Virus record (IMG/VR): IMGVR_UViG_3300021356_000007
Location: 27,889-91,888 of that record
Direction: 5' to 3' (one strand)
From: a virus
Length of the DNA: 64,000 nucleotides
In this document: positions 37,611 through 46,626 of the stretch, in pieces
How positions within the stretch are numbered: position 1 is the stretch's first letter
Layout of the letters: each line of letters opens with the position of its first letter
Position numbers and translations under genes: made by a program
The notes under the pieces: model-generated
Told to the model about the DNA's origin: nothing
Databases searched by the model: none
Seen by the model: only the letters and a program-made list of their open reading frames with translations

Positions 37611-39064
37611 TGCTACTAGCAGAGGCTGCTACTATCTCAGAGAGTCTGAGAACTCTGTACAGTAAGTACATGACAGACGCTGAAGAGAAGTCTAAGCATT
37701 TCAGAAAGATGCTAGACCTAATCAGGCAAGCAGTCAACAACTCAATTGATGATAGTTCTCAGTTGATTGACATGTACTATCCTGAGTATTCGAGATACCC
37801 AAGGCAGTTCATTTCAATCAGAGAGATAAGAGACGATGTCTGTCGTAAACTATCCATCTCCCCGCTAGTGTGGGATGAGTCATTGGCAGGCAAACCGATA
37901 GTACCTCTGTTGGCTCTTGAGTCTCCTGAATATGGAGGTCAGGGACTGACAGTCAAGCAAGCGTTCAATCTCATGGCTAGGATAAGAGACGAAGGCTTTC
38001 TTCAAGTTGCCAGCAAAATGAATGAGAGAGAAGCCCTACTCTTTTGGGGCAGGGCTACAGACGAGCGACCTCCTATGCCAGTCAATCGTTTTCTACAGAT
38101 AGTGTCGTACACTACAGAGAAGGGGGCTCAGAGCCTCCAATCAATCAATATCATGTTACAGACCATGACTCCCTCTGAGATTATACAGAGGCTGTACTCT
38201 GAGAAAGAGGACATGGAAGTTCGCACTATGCAACCGGGACAGGCTTTCCTTGGCTCGGTCTATAGAGCATGGGACAAGTTAACAACTCCTGATGATGTCT
38301 ATGCAGATGTCATTGAAGGAGACAGGAGATTCCTACACATCACTGAATTCCCAGTAGGGACATTCAAGGGTGTGTTTTACAACCGTCACAAGCAAATGAT
38401 GGGCAAGTCACATGAGCCCATCTACACAGATAGTGAGGCTATCTTTGAGGTAGAAGTTGACGGTAACCAAGTCAAGTATGTTACTGATGTATATGCAGTC
38501 GATGACGATTGGAATGTATACAAAGAGAACTACAAGGACAGGCAAGATAAACTTGCCAAACTGAGACTGGCTGTGCCTACCAAGTCAGGTAAATTCATAC
38601 CTGCCTCTACGGATTTCAGCCATTTGCTTGGGACTTTGGAAGACAACCAAAGGCTCAGATTCGTAAGCACTGGTGCTATCAAATTGGGTAGCAACGGTGG
38701 GTGGGCTATCCTCAAGGATGCCTTTCACATCAATCTACTTGTCACTGCTGTCAAGCGTGACCGTGAGTTCGAGACACACATTAGAGTGTCTGCTATGGAT
38801 GGGTTCGAAACCTATGAAGTAGGACAGATACAGTTAACTGTAGAAGTCGCTCAGCACATGCGTCAGAGGTTGGCATTACAAGGTGTACTCGCAGGACAGG
38901 ACTGGTTACCTGTCGATGAGTATGCTATGGTGGTGGTAGTTGAACTCGCAGAGTTTTCTCTCAGTGACCTTTCTCTTGAGAAAGTGGAACTGAAATACCT
39001 TGATGACGACTTGGGCTACAGTGATGTAACTCAATTAACTGACCTGATAGAAATGAGCAACTGA
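37610..39064 (+). CDS. Large unknown protein upstream of the clamp loader
   Basis: 484 residues from ATG 37610. The N-terminal quarter is helical (LRTLYSKYMTDAEEKSKHFR); the middle has QPGQAFLGSVYRAWDKLTTP, and the C-terminal half is beta-rich with VPTKSGKFIPASTDFSHLLG and VVVVELAEFSLSDLSLEKVE. The last block distantly recalls the C-terminal strand of ATP-dependent DNA ligases, but I see no KxDG nucleotidyl motif, so I do not call ligase. It is the last gene before the promoter at 39069. Structure prediction would help most here. Confidence 0.65.
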   Translation: MLLAEAATISESLRTLYSKYMTDAEEKSKHFRKMLDLIRQAVNNSIDDSSQLIDMYYPEYSRYPRQFISIREIRDDVCRKLSISPLVWDESLAGKPIVPLLALESPEYGGQGLTVKQAFNLMARIRDEGFLQVASKMNEREALLFWGRATDERPPMPVNRFLQIVSYTTEKGAQSLQSINIMLQTMTPSEIIQRLYSEKEDMEVRTMQPGQAFLGSVYRAWDKLTTPDDVYADVIEGDRRFLHITEFPVGTFKGVFYNRHKQMMGKSHEPIYTDSEAIFEVEVDGNQVKYVTDVYAVDDDWNVYKENYKDRQDKLAKLRLAVPTKSGKFIPASTDFSHLLGTLEDNQRLRFVSTGAIKLGSNGGWAILKDAFHINLLVTAVKRDREFETHIRVSAMDGFETYEVGQIQLTVEVAQHMRQRLALQGVLAGQDWLPVDEYAMVVVVELAEFSLSDLSLEKVELKYLDDDLGYSDVTQLTDLIEMSN

Positions 39065-39068
39065 GAGA

Positions 39069-39093
39069 AACTGGTTATAAAGAAACAATAAAG
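39069..39093 (+). promoter_or_regulatory. Conserved promoter copy for replication genes
   Basis: AACTGGTTATAAAGAAACAA followed by TAAAG, full match, four bases after the preceding stop codon. It controls the clamp loader, RecA-like and downstream genes. Confidence 0.85.
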
Positions 39094-39112
39094 TAAATGT
39101 GGTGAGCCAAAA

Positions 39113-40039
39113 ATGAATTTTAGAGAGAAATACAGACCATCCACTTTGGATGATTTGACAGGTTGTGATGAGTTCGTAAAGTCTGCTAAGACTTGGACCA
39201 TCGACACCTGCCCTCCTAACATTCTAATTGTCGGTAAACCGGGCATCGGTAAGACCAGTGCAGCATACGCCTTAGCAAAGGATATGCTCGGTGAGTTCTT
39301 CGACCCTATGAACTTCAGAGTCACTAATGCTAGTGACGACAGAGGCATTGATTCAGTAAGAGACCTCAAGAGAGTGAGCAAGCAAAAGGGACTAGGAGTA
39401 TCGAGGAAGATTGAGTTCCTAGATGAGTTCGAGAGTTACACATCTCCAGCACAGAAAGCACTCAGACAAATCATGGAGGAGAGTCACAAGACTACTGTAT
39501 TTATCCTGACAGCCAACGACATCTCACCTATACACTCTGCTATCAGAGACAGATGTATCACATTCCACTTCAAGCCAATTGACGATGAGAACACAGGTCG
39601 ATTGGAATACATCATAGATGAAGAAGGACTTCCACAAGAATGGAAAGAACACCTACCTCACCTAATCAAATCTACAGGGGGCTCTCTGAGAAAGTCTATT
39701 GACACACTTGAGAGCCTAGTCAGAGAGCCTGACGCTTTGTCTGAGAGAATCCGCAGAGACGGTAACTACCTCAGCAAGGCTGCTCTCAATCTAATGGGTA
39801 GTGACTACCCTAAATTAACAGCCTACTTGGTTCAAGCACTTGAATCAGGTATCTCCGGCTTTGGAGTCATCAAAGGACTCCGATGGAGAGCCAAGCCCCT
39901 CATGGAGAATGAGGCAGACTGGCACAATTTCATGCTCACATACGGCGAGTTTGCCGTCTTGTCTACACAATGGCCTGACGATGACTTATCGTATGTTGAG
40001 TACTTTGTAGCAAAACTAAGAAAAAATATGGAGAGATAA
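39113..40039 (+). CDS. Replication factor C small-subunit-like clamp loader ATPase
   Basis: 308 residues. Starts FREKYRPSTLDDLTGCDEFV, the RFC box. Walker A is GKPGIGKTS, followed by NASDDRGIDSVR as in archaeal RFC-S; the Walker B region reads FLDEFESYTSPAQKALRQIM with DEFE in place of DEAD; ILTANDISPIHSAIRDRC holds sensor 1 and the RC arginine-finger motif (DRC for SRC). These ATPases load the sliding clamp on primed DNA. No RFC large subunit is seen in the window, so it may act as a homopentamer or with the host large subunit. Confidence 0.9.
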   Translation: MNFREKYRPSTLDDLTGCDEFVKSAKTWTIDTCPPNILIVGKPGIGKTSAAYALAKDMLGEFFDPMNFRVTNASDDRGIDSVRDLKRVSKQKGLGVSRKIEFLDEFESYTSPAQKALRQIMEESHKTTVFILTANDISPIHSAIRDRCITFHFKPIDDENTGRLEYIIDEEGLPQEWKEHLPHLIKSTGGSLRKSIDTLESLVREPDALSERIRRDGNYLSKAALNLMGSDYPKLTAYLVQALESGISGFGVIKGLRWRAKPLMENEADWHNFMLTYGEFAVLSTQWPDDDLSYVEYFVAKLRKNMER

Positions 40040-40041
40040 AA

Positions 40042-41280
40042 ATGAGCGAAACAACAGGTTACCCAGCAGATGTAATGGAAAGACTCGAAGGCTATGCTGA
40101 AAAATTCGGCATCAGTGTCGGGGAGGCAGCGAACAAGTTCGGTGCGTGGTTGAAAGAAGAGTACGAGATAGAAAACCCACTCACTGAAGACCCGTTCTAC
40201 TTGAGCCAATGGTCGGAACAATTCGTCATCGAGACAAGAAATGCAAGTGCTGGCAAACAAAGAGAGACTGTAGCATATGTCGGTATGTTTGTCGGTGTCG
40301 AAGACGAGCCAAGAGACAACAGAAAGGGTATGTATGACAAGGCAATGAACTTGTTCAGAAACAACAGAGACAGAGCAATCAATGAGAACCTCATTGGTAT
40401 ACTGACTGCCAAAGAAGGTAGATGGCACATCAACGGTAAAGTCACAGAAGACAGAGTCAGCGGAAGCGACTTACCTTGGTATGGATTTGAGCACAACGAT
40501 ATGATTCTATGTTTGTTGAACACTCGTGATGGCAAGGTTAGCCCTGTAGCACCAAAGAGCCTCAGCAAAGCAGCATACTTCTTGGGTTCAAGAGAAGGTG
40601 GAAGCGACATCAAGATGTGGCGTGTCAACTTACAAGGTAAGGCTATGGAAGCAAACTACACACAATGGACAGCAAGTCGTATTCAAGTCATTGAACCTAC
40701 CAAAGAAGGTATGGACACACTATACACCAACAACAACTTCCATGAGACTGTCGAGTACACTGACAGTTGGCTGGCTGAGAATCTAAGACAAGCATTCAGT
40801 GCTGAAAGATTACTGGTTAATCAAAAGATGCACAATGAATATGTCCCTCTAGGTGAACTGCTTGAGGCTCACCCTGAGAGAAAGATTACTACCAGCAATG
40901 GTATGACACTCAATCCTATTGTTATCACTAGAGGTCTCATCACATATCTGAACAGAGACCCAATGGACAGTGAGTACGACCCTACAGGTCGCTCTTACAG
41001 ACTACAGATTTACGGTACTGGCGTAGAGCCAGTAACAGTATGGGTCTCAGGTTCAATGCATGACAGAGACAATGTATTCCAATACACAGATGTCAACGGT
41101 AATGTCAGGCATTACAATGAGAAGACCAGTGTCATAGTAGTCGGTAGACTGAAACTAAGACCATATCAAAACGAGATGCAACCATCTATGTCTGCTCTCG
41201 GTATCTACATTCCACCAAGAACTGCTCGCCCAGCGGGCGGTGTTGGAGACACAAGTTTGGAACAATTTAGAGGTGAATGA
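40042..41280 (+). CDS. Candidate single-stranded DNA-binding protein (RPA-like, tentative)
   Basis: 412 residues, abundant beta strands, acidic. QRETVAYVGMFVGVEDEPRD and LLNTRDGKVSPVAP could be OB-fold strands, and SYRLQIYGTGVEPVTVWVSG followed by SVIVVGRLKLRPYQNEMQPS another. Position between the clamp loader and a RecA-like ATPase fits a replication SSB. I see no diagnostic motif, so the assignment rests on context and strand pattern only. Two bases separate it from the RFC gene; it overlaps the next gene by ATGA. Confidence 0.55.
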   Translation: MSETTGYPADVMERLEGYAEKFGISVGEAANKFGAWLKEEYEIENPLTEDPFYLSQWSEQFVIETRNASAGKQRETVAYVGMFVGVEDEPRDNRKGMYDKAMNLFRNNRDRAINENLIGILTAKEGRWHINGKVTEDRVSGSDLPWYGFEHNDMILCLLNTRDGKVSPVAPKSLSKAAYFLGSREGGSDIKMWRVNLQGKAMEANYTQWTASRIQVIEPTKEGMDTLYTNNNFHETVEYTDSWLAENLRQAFSAERLLVNQKMHNEYVPLGELLEAHPERKITTSNGMTLNPIVITRGLITYLNRDPMDSEYDPTGRSYRLQIYGTGVEPVTVWVSGSMHDRDNVFQYTDVNGNVRHYNEKTSVIVVGRLKLRPYQNEMQPSMSALGIYIPPRTARPAGGVGDTSLEQFRGE

Positions 41281-41282
41281 AA

Positions 41283-42347
41283 ATGAGTTGGGAAGCATTA
41301 GCAGAAGGAAACACAGCAAGTAACAACAACCCAGTGAGGGTTGCTGAACTACCAAAGAAGGTCGGTGAGCCAATAGAGAAGGCTACACCAGCACCAGTGA
41401 CACCAGCACCAGTGCAAACTGATGCCAAAGTCCCTGAACCAGTGACACTGACATCTTCGGACTTTATCAGCAAGTTCCCCGGAATTGCCGAGGAAATGAG
41501 AGCACAAGAAAAGCCACCTGAGATAGAACCGAGTTCTGTTTTCTGCGCTTTCGTAGGACACGAGGGTACAGGTAAGACAGGGCTGGCTATGGATGCACAC
41601 TTTCACAAGCATCCTGATGGCTTGGCTATTGTACTTGACAATGATAACGGAGGACTATCTTGTAAGAATGCCCACTACAACGGGAATACTAACATTCGTA
41701 TCTTCTCCCCTTGGGTCATGCAACAAGAAGACACAACGGCTTACAATTACTTACTGAGTTATATCAGGACAATGGAGATTGCTAAGTTCGCAGTCGAGTA
41801 TGCAGAGAGACAGACAGAGCCCGGATTCGAAGGGCAACTACTGAAGTCATTCATCGTCACTGGTGTAGACCAGTTCGATGAGATGTGTGTCAATTGTATG
41901 AAGATATACGACCTTGACATGAAGGCGACAGATGCTGTCGAAGCAAGTCATGCTAAACTGAATTCTGAGATTGGATGGAACTGGAGTATTCGTTCCACGA
42001 GATTCAAGCAACTCACAGCACAGTGTCAAAAGTTGAACAGACTTGGCGTTGATGTTTACTGGGAGACTCACTTGAAGCCTGATGACGGATTGTTGAGTCA
42101 TGATGGATTCAAGTTCGTATGGGAAAAGAGTGCTAACAAAGACCTATTCCAAATCGTTTGGGTCAAGGGTAAGCCTGTCCGTAACAATGACGGTGGCTTG
42201 ACCGGAGAGACAAGATACACAGCAAAATTCTACAAGAGTAAGACCAACCCTAACCTACTCAATCAAGAGAGGTTATACTTCGTCACCAAAGAAGGTGAAG
42301 ATGCACAATGGTATGGGCTACCTGAACTAAGGGATGGTGTTATCTGA
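41283..42347 (+). CDS. RecA/Sak4-like P-loop ATPase
   Basis: About 354 residues from ATG 41283, favoured by GAGGTGAATGAAA. The first 90 residues are a Pro/Thr/Ala-rich linker (ATPAPVTPAPVQT). Then a RecA-type core: VFCAFVGHEGTGKTGLAMDA holds Walker A, GLAIVLDNDNGG follows, and FIVTGVDQFDEM is a likely Walker B. Phage single-strand annealing or RadA-like proteins of this size (Sak4 type) are common beside SSB genes. Role in recombination-dependent replication is inferred. Confidence 0.75.
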   Translation: MSWEALAEGNTASNNNPVRVAELPKKVGEPIEKATPAPVTPAPVQTDAKVPEPVTLTSSDFISKFPGIAEEMRAQEKPPEIEPSSVFCAFVGHEGTGKTGLAMDAHFHKHPDGLAIVLDNDNGGLSCKNAHYNGNTNIRIFSPWVMQQEDTTAYNYLLSYIRTMEIAKFAVEYAERQTEPGFEGQLLKSFIVTGVDQFDEMCVNCMKIYDLDMKATDAVEASHAKLNSEIGWNWSIRSTRFKQLTAQCQKLNRLGVDVYWETHLKPDDGLLSHDGFKFVWEKSANKDLFQIVWVKGKPVRNNDGGLTGETRYTAKFYKSKTNPNLLNQERLYFVTKEGEDAQWYGLPELRDGVI

Positions 42348-42465
42348 TTAACTACACATGGGGGTTCGCTCGGTAATATTGAGAAACATCATCCAATGAG
42401 CATAGTGCTTTTCTTTCTATTTTGCATGAACTCAATCCCCCCGCCTGTAGTTTGGAGGTCTTAGT
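42348..42465. promoter_or_regulatory. 118-bp intergenic region before the clamp gene
   Basis: The longest gap in the replication block. It holds a GGGGGTT stretch that can partly pair with AATCCCCCC, T-rich TTTTCTTTCTATTTT, and a TTTGGAGGTC binding site ahead of the clamp. Possible terminator plus internal promoter; the conserved AACTGG promoter is absent. Confidence 0.35.
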
Positions 42466-43227
42466 ATGGTATCATTTACAATCACAAGAGATAGTTTGAA
42501 TTCATTTTTGAATTCATTCGGTAAGGAACTGGCTGATATAGCAATCACAGTAAGCAGTGACAACATCTATGCAGCGGTGGGGAAGAGTACACACTTCATC
42601 TCAAGACAAGTGCAGTGCGTCAGTAGCAACACTGGCAACCTGTACATATCGGATATACCGAAAGTCAAAGCCTTTCTAAGTACCAGCAAAACGCCTGAGT
42701 TATCTTTCACTCAAAATGGGAAGACAGGTACATTGCATATCGCTAGTGGTAACACTACACTACAGATACCTACCACATCCCACATCGGGTCGCAAGATAA
42801 GGTCGGCTTGATGTCTAAGACAATCGAAGACTCAAGAAACAGTATGTGGCGTAAGTGGTTCAACATACCACTGACACACCACGCTAGAGTTACAGCAGAC
42901 TCGCTGAAACCTGCCACAGGATTCAAGAAGGTACTAGGTGACAAGTTCGCTTGTAAGACCGAGTTCGATGTAGAGGGTGAGATGCTGATTATCAGAGGCG
43001 GTAAGAAGGCGACAGGTAAGATGTTCGTCAAAGCCCCTCTGACTAACATAGAGGCTACTACTTTACCAGTGAGGTCAGCGTTTGACAAGTGGTTGCCTGA
43101 GTTACTAACTAATCTACCGAGTGGGTCATTCGACCTACATACGGGAGACGAGACTGTGATTATCCTAGAGCAACCATCTACCAATTTCTTGATGGTCGTT
43201 ATAGACCAAGAATATGAGGAGGACTGA
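42466..43227 (+). CDS. PCNA-like sliding clamp (probable)
   Basis: 253 residues, the usual PCNA length. MVSFTITRDSLNSFLNSFGK, a central IPKVKAFLSTSKTPELSFTQ repeat-like half, and the C-terminal SFDLHTGDETVIILEQPSTN leading to FLMVVIDQEYEED match the two-domain clamp layout, but no single diagnostic motif stands out. Context with RFC and family B polymerase supports a sliding clamp for processive synthesis. The own intergenic region upstream may allow separate expression. Confidence 0.65.
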   Translation: MVSFTITRDSLNSFLNSFGKELADIAITVSSDNIYAAVGKSTHFISRQVQCVSSNTGNLYISDIPKVKAFLSTSKTPELSFTQNGKTGTLHIASGNTTLQIPTTSHIGSQDKVGLMSKTIEDSRNSMWRKWFNIPLTHHARVTADSLKPATGFKKVLGDKFACKTEFDVEGEMLIIRGGKKATGKMFVKAPLTNIEATTLPVRSAFDKWLPELLTNLPSGSFDLHTGDETVIILEQPSTNFLMVVIDQEYEED

Positions 43228-43229
43228 AT

Positions 43230-43412
43230 ATGAACATAGAATATATTGACAAGGATAGAAGAGATGTATGTTGGTTCTGTGGAGGCAGACTGATATGGGG
43301 GAGTGACTTTGATGCAGAGGACTTAGGTTATGACCGGGCGGGCATCGTTGCTCAACTACATTGCTCTAACTGCGGTGCTTTCGTAGAGTACACATTGCTT
43401 GAAGAGGAATAG
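43230..43412 (+). CDS. 60-residue zinc-ribbon protein
   Basis: CWFCGGRLIWGSDF and CSNCGAFVEYTLLEEE make a classical zinc ribbon. Two bases after the clamp gene. Function unknown. Confidence 0.7.
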   Translation: MNIEYIDKDRRDVCWFCGGRLIWGSDFDAEDLGYDRAGIVAQLHCSNCGAFVEYTLLEEE

Positions 43413-43414
43413 TC

Positions 43415-43561
43415 ATGAAAAGAATGAAGCACAGAATGAGATGTAAACAATGCTGGAAAATAGTAGGCATTTCACATCACAATTTTGAGGATAAGGTATT
43501 CTTTTGTAGCGAAGAGTGTATGGAAAAGTTCGGTAAGGGGATGAGTAAGCATGGTTATTAA
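43415..43561 (+). CDS. 48-residue TRASH-like zinc finger
   Basis: From ATG 43415, MKRMKHRMRCKQCWKIVGIS and FFCSEECMEKFGKGMSKHGY. CxxC followed by FCSxEC with FxxKF is the TRASH/MYM treble-clef pattern, usually metal-binding. Overlaps the next gene by 11 bp. Confidence 0.65.
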   Translation: MKRMKHRMRCKQCWKIVGISHHNFEDKVFFCSEECMEKFGKGMSKHGY

Positions 43562-43763
43562 GTCGTTACTTGATTCTTTATTCGGTCCTGATGACAGTTT
43601 ACCTAAGTGTGCATACGGTTGCGGTTATGATGATGAGGAAATGCTGTTCCGACACAAGGGTGAATTGACCTGTGCGACATGTCTTGAATCTTATGAAGGT
43701 ATAGTATACAATCATGCAACTAAGCGTTACAGAAAAGTAGAGTCCTACCTAAAAGAGGAATAG
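43551..43763 (+). CDS. 70-residue zinc-ribbon protein
   Basis: MVIKSLLDSLFGPDDSLPKC, then CAYGCGYDDEE and CATCLESYEG. Four Cys for a zinc site. It stands two bases before the polymerase gene. Confidence 0.65.
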   Translation: MVIKSLLDSLFGPDDSLPKCAYGCGYDDEEMLFRHKGELTCATCLESYEGIVYNHATKRYRKVESYLKEE

Positions 43764-43765
43764 AT

Positions 43766-46159
43766 ATGATTATTGAAGCGTACAATCCTGACTACACTGG
43801 CTCTGATTACATCTACAAGAGATGGAGAGACAGCGAAGGGAATCTCATCGAAGAAACAGTAACTGACTTCAGACCATACTTTTGGATTAAGTCAAGCACG
43901 AGCCCTAGATTCGTTGACAACATTATCGACCAATTCCCCGGTTCAAGGGTAGACTGGGATGACAGAGCAGAAGCCCTGAGAACGGGCGAAGAACTGGTTA
44001 AAGTATACGCATTCAGACAAAGAGAGGTCAAGGATATGGCTCGTATGTTTGGTAAGACATGGGAGGCTGACCTCAGTTTGGAAGACAGGTATCTAATCGA
44101 CAAAGTAGAGAAGATGCCTAACTGGAAGCCTAGAGTTTGGCACTTTGACCTTGAATGGTGTACCAAGACCAAGCAAACGACAGTCATGGCTGTCATTGAC
44201 AATTACAACAACAGACTGGTTGCCTTCTGCTGGAAGAAGGACAATCCGAATGGACTATTCCACGGTGACTATCACATTGAGCAGAGAGCCACCGAATACG
44301 AATACAAGGGAGAGCAAATCCCTTTGACCTACGAGAGACATCTGTACGGCTCAGAACAAGAGATGCACGATGCCTTCCTTCACTACATGGATGAATGTAA
44401 TCCTGACATCTTCGTGGCTCACGCTATGATGTGGGCTGACCTACCTCACTTGGTAGAGAGAATGTCTGAGTACAAACGACTCAGTCCTCTAGGTAGAGTG
44501 CTACCGGGCAGGAATGGTTACGACTATGTAGACCAACCAATCTACGGTAGGCTCTGCTTCGACACTGCCTCTCCGATGAGAAGTGGTAGTGGATTCGAGA
44601 GAGTATGGAAAGACAGCGGTAAGCCTCAACTAAAGAATCTCAAACTAGATACAATCGCAAGAGTATGTGGTTACGGTGGTAAGTTGGATATGGATGTTCA
44701 CACAGGATGGACAGAGAGATTCGATGACTATGTTGACTACTGTATGGTAGATACATTCCTACTGAAACACATAGATGAGGACAACCATGTACTCAATTTC
44801 TTCCTGTCATTACAGGAATTCACAGGGGTGAGTTTCCCATCTTGTCACAATGTCACTAGATTCGCAAGAGGTCTACTACAGAGAAGAACAGATTGGAAAG
44901 CACCGACACATTCGGGTCAGGAAAAAGAGGACTACGAGGGTGCTTTCATTCCACCGCCCAAGCCGGGCAGATACGAGGGAGTAGCCTGTGTGGATTACAA
45001 AGGTCTGTACCCTTCACTTATTCTAAGTCACAATCTATCATGGGAATCTCAAGTCCCAAAAAGCATGTCAGGTGAGGCAAATGTCAGAGAATTACCTGAC
45101 GGCACTTGCTGGAGGCAAGATGTTGATGCTCTCCTTCCAAGCATGGTAACTGAACTGTTTGAGGTTAGAGACCAGTACAAGAAAAACATGAAGGAAGCCC
45201 CTACCGAATCTGAGAGAAACGGATGGAACACATTGCAACTAGCAGTAAAGCGTGTGATGGCGAGCCTATACGGTGCGACAGCGAGCCCTTACTGGGGCTG
45301 GTGTGATTTCGACATAGCCTCTGCTATCACAGCATGTGGTAGACAAGCAATCAAAGGTCTGATGGAAGAGTCAGAGAACGCAGGTTACAAAGCACTGTAC
45401 GGGCACACTGACTCTGCCTTCGTACAAGTCCCATTCGATGAGGCGCATGACCTCGCCAAGCATCTCACTGAGACTATACAGAGAGAACATCAAGCGAGTC
45501 ATCTGATAGTAGAATTCGAGGCTTACATGCCCTACTGGATTGTAGGAGGTAAGAATCTCTACTATGGAATCTGCTCTTACCCTCCTGAAGATGAAGGGAA
45601 GACAAAGAGTGCTAGATGGGGTAAGATAAGTACACTTGCCCCTATATCCAAGAACCTCGAAAACGATGTACTGACAGCCATTTGTTCGGGTGCTGATGAA
45701 GAAGAAGTCATCGGTATGGTTAGACCACTGGCTAAGAAGATACAGCGTGGCGATGTAGAACTGAAAGAAATCGCCACTACAACGAGATTACAAAAGTCAC
45801 TTGACAAGTATGCTCACTCCATCGGAGGGGCTGTCAAAGCAGCGAGATATTACAATCAGCACATTGTAGGTCGCAAAGCCCTAGGTGATGGAGATTCAGT
45901 CAACTGGGTGTATGTCAATCAGTTCCCTGAAGGTAAGCCTAATTATATCATAGCCAAGAACCTCGATACCAAAGAACAGGTAGAAGTCAAGGTAGATGTA
46001 GTGGCTTTCGAAAATGATAGCGATTTAGATGGCTTTAGTCTCGACCATGATATAATGGTTGACCGACTGATTAAGAGAAAACTCAAGCCTATCTTCAAGG
46101 CACTTGATTGGGACTTGGAGAGAGCGAGTGGGGCAGCGATGCCTAAACAATATTGGTGA
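43766..46159 (+). CDS. polB: Family B DNA polymerase
   Basis: 797 residues. Exonuclease motifs: HFDLEWCT (Exo I Asp-Glu), ADLPHL within PDIFVAHAMMWADLPHL (Exo II) and YCMVDTFLL (Exo III), so proofreading looks intact. Polymerase motifs: CVDYKGLYPSLI (motif A), KRVMASLYGATASPYWG (motif B) and LYGHTDSAFVQV (motif C, with His replacing the first Asp of DTDS while the second Asp is kept). C-terminal KLKPIFKALDWDLERASG resembles the thumb. The gene is the core of the viral replisome with the RFC-type ATPase, clamp and primase nearby. Confidence 0.95.
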   Translation: MIIEAYNPDYTGSDYIYKRWRDSEGNLIEETVTDFRPYFWIKSSTSPRFVDNIIDQFPGSRVDWDDRAEALRTGEELVKVYAFRQREVKDMARMFGKTWEADLSLEDRYLIDKVEKMPNWKPRVWHFDLEWCTKTKQTTVMAVIDNYNNRLVAFCWKKDNPNGLFHGDYHIEQRATEYEYKGEQIPLTYERHLYGSEQEMHDAFLHYMDECNPDIFVAHAMMWADLPHLVERMSEYKRLSPLGRVLPGRNGYDYVDQPIYGRLCFDTASPMRSGSGFERVWKDSGKPQLKNLKLDTIARVCGYGGKLDMDVHTGWTERFDDYVDYCMVDTFLLKHIDEDNHVLNFFLSLQEFTGVSFPSCHNVTRFARGLLQRRTDWKAPTHSGQEKEDYEGAFIPPPKPGRYEGVACVDYKGLYPSLILSHNLSWESQVPKSMSGEANVRELPDGTCWRQDVDALLPSMVTELFEVRDQYKKNMKEAPTESERNGWNTLQLAVKRVMASLYGATASPYWGWCDFDIASAITACGRQAIKGLMEESENAGYKALYGHTDSAFVQVPFDEAHDLAKHLTETIQREHQASHLIVEFEAYMPYWIVGGKNLYYGICSYPPEDEGKTKSARWGKISTLAPISKNLENDVLTAICSGADEEEVIGMVRPLAKKIQRGDVELKEIATTTRLQKSLDKYAHSIGGAVKAARYYNQHIVGRKALGDGDSVNWVYVNQFPEGKPNYIIAKNLDTKEQVEVKVDVVAFENDSDLDGFSLDHDIMVDRLIKRKLKPIFKALDWDLERASGAAMPKQYW

Positions 46160-46163
46160 TAAC

Positions 46164-46352
46164 ATGAGTAGCATAGAAGATACAGTTTGTGAGAAGATAC
46201 AGAAAAGAGCCGAACTAGGTAAGAACAAGTATGGGGTAACGATGGAAAGAGACGACCTCAAGTTCCTTGATTGGTTAGTACACTTGCATGAAGAACTGAT
46301 GGATGCTACAGTCTACCTTCAACGCATCATCGAAGAGGAGGGAGGCGAATGA
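46164..46352 (+). CDS. MazG-like small helical protein (tentative)
   Basis: 62 residues from ATG 46164. IQKRAELGKNKYGVTMERDD and DWLVHLHEELMDATVYLQRI resemble single-unit all-alpha NTP pyrophosphatase-like proteins frequent in phages, with the EExxDxxxYL metal-site helix. Such enzymes cleanse nucleotide pools. It is short, so function is uncertain. Confidence 0.6.
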   Translation: MSSIEDTVCEKIQKRAELGKNKYGVTMERDDLKFLDWLVHLHEELMDATVYLQRIIEEEGGE

Positions 46353-46519
46353 GTAAGTGGAAGTTTTGGAAGAAGATTAGAGAAACTCCTATAAAGCCTA
46401 ATGTTAACAGAAGAATCCCCTGCCCGACCTGTGGTAGGGTAGACGAAAAAGAGACTCGACAAAGTAAACTATTCGAATACACAATCATGCAACAAAGGAC
46501 ACTGGAGGCATACAAATGA
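46349..46519 (+). CDS. 56-residue zinc-knuckle protein
   Basis: From ATG 46349 (ATGA overlap), MSKWKFWKKIRETPIKPNVN, CPTCGRVDEKE, then a helix. One CxxC; a second pair is missing so dimerisation would be needed to bind zinc. Confidence 0.55.
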   Translation: MSKWKFWKKIRETPIKPNVNRRIPCPTCGRVDEKETRQSKLFEYTIMQQRTLEAYK

Positions 46520-46626
46520 AAGTACTGAAATTTATGTTAAATGTATTGAGGGGACTGAGAGACAGTGGTGCTGAACTTGACCCTGATATAGAAGCAGTCA
46601 TTGATTTGATGGAGGAATTAGAATGA
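46516..46626 (+). CDS. 36-residue protein
   Basis: ATGA overlaps at both ends frame MKVLKFMLNVLRGLRDSGAE to LMEELE. Helical, acidic C-terminus. Small but boxed tightly between real genes. Confidence 0.45.
   Translation: MKVLKFMLNVLRGLRDSGAELDPDIEAVIDLMEELE

Noticed and set aside
37610-39064. ATP-dependent DNA ligase
   Set aside because: No KxDG nucleotidyl motif or downstream ligase motifs could be located.
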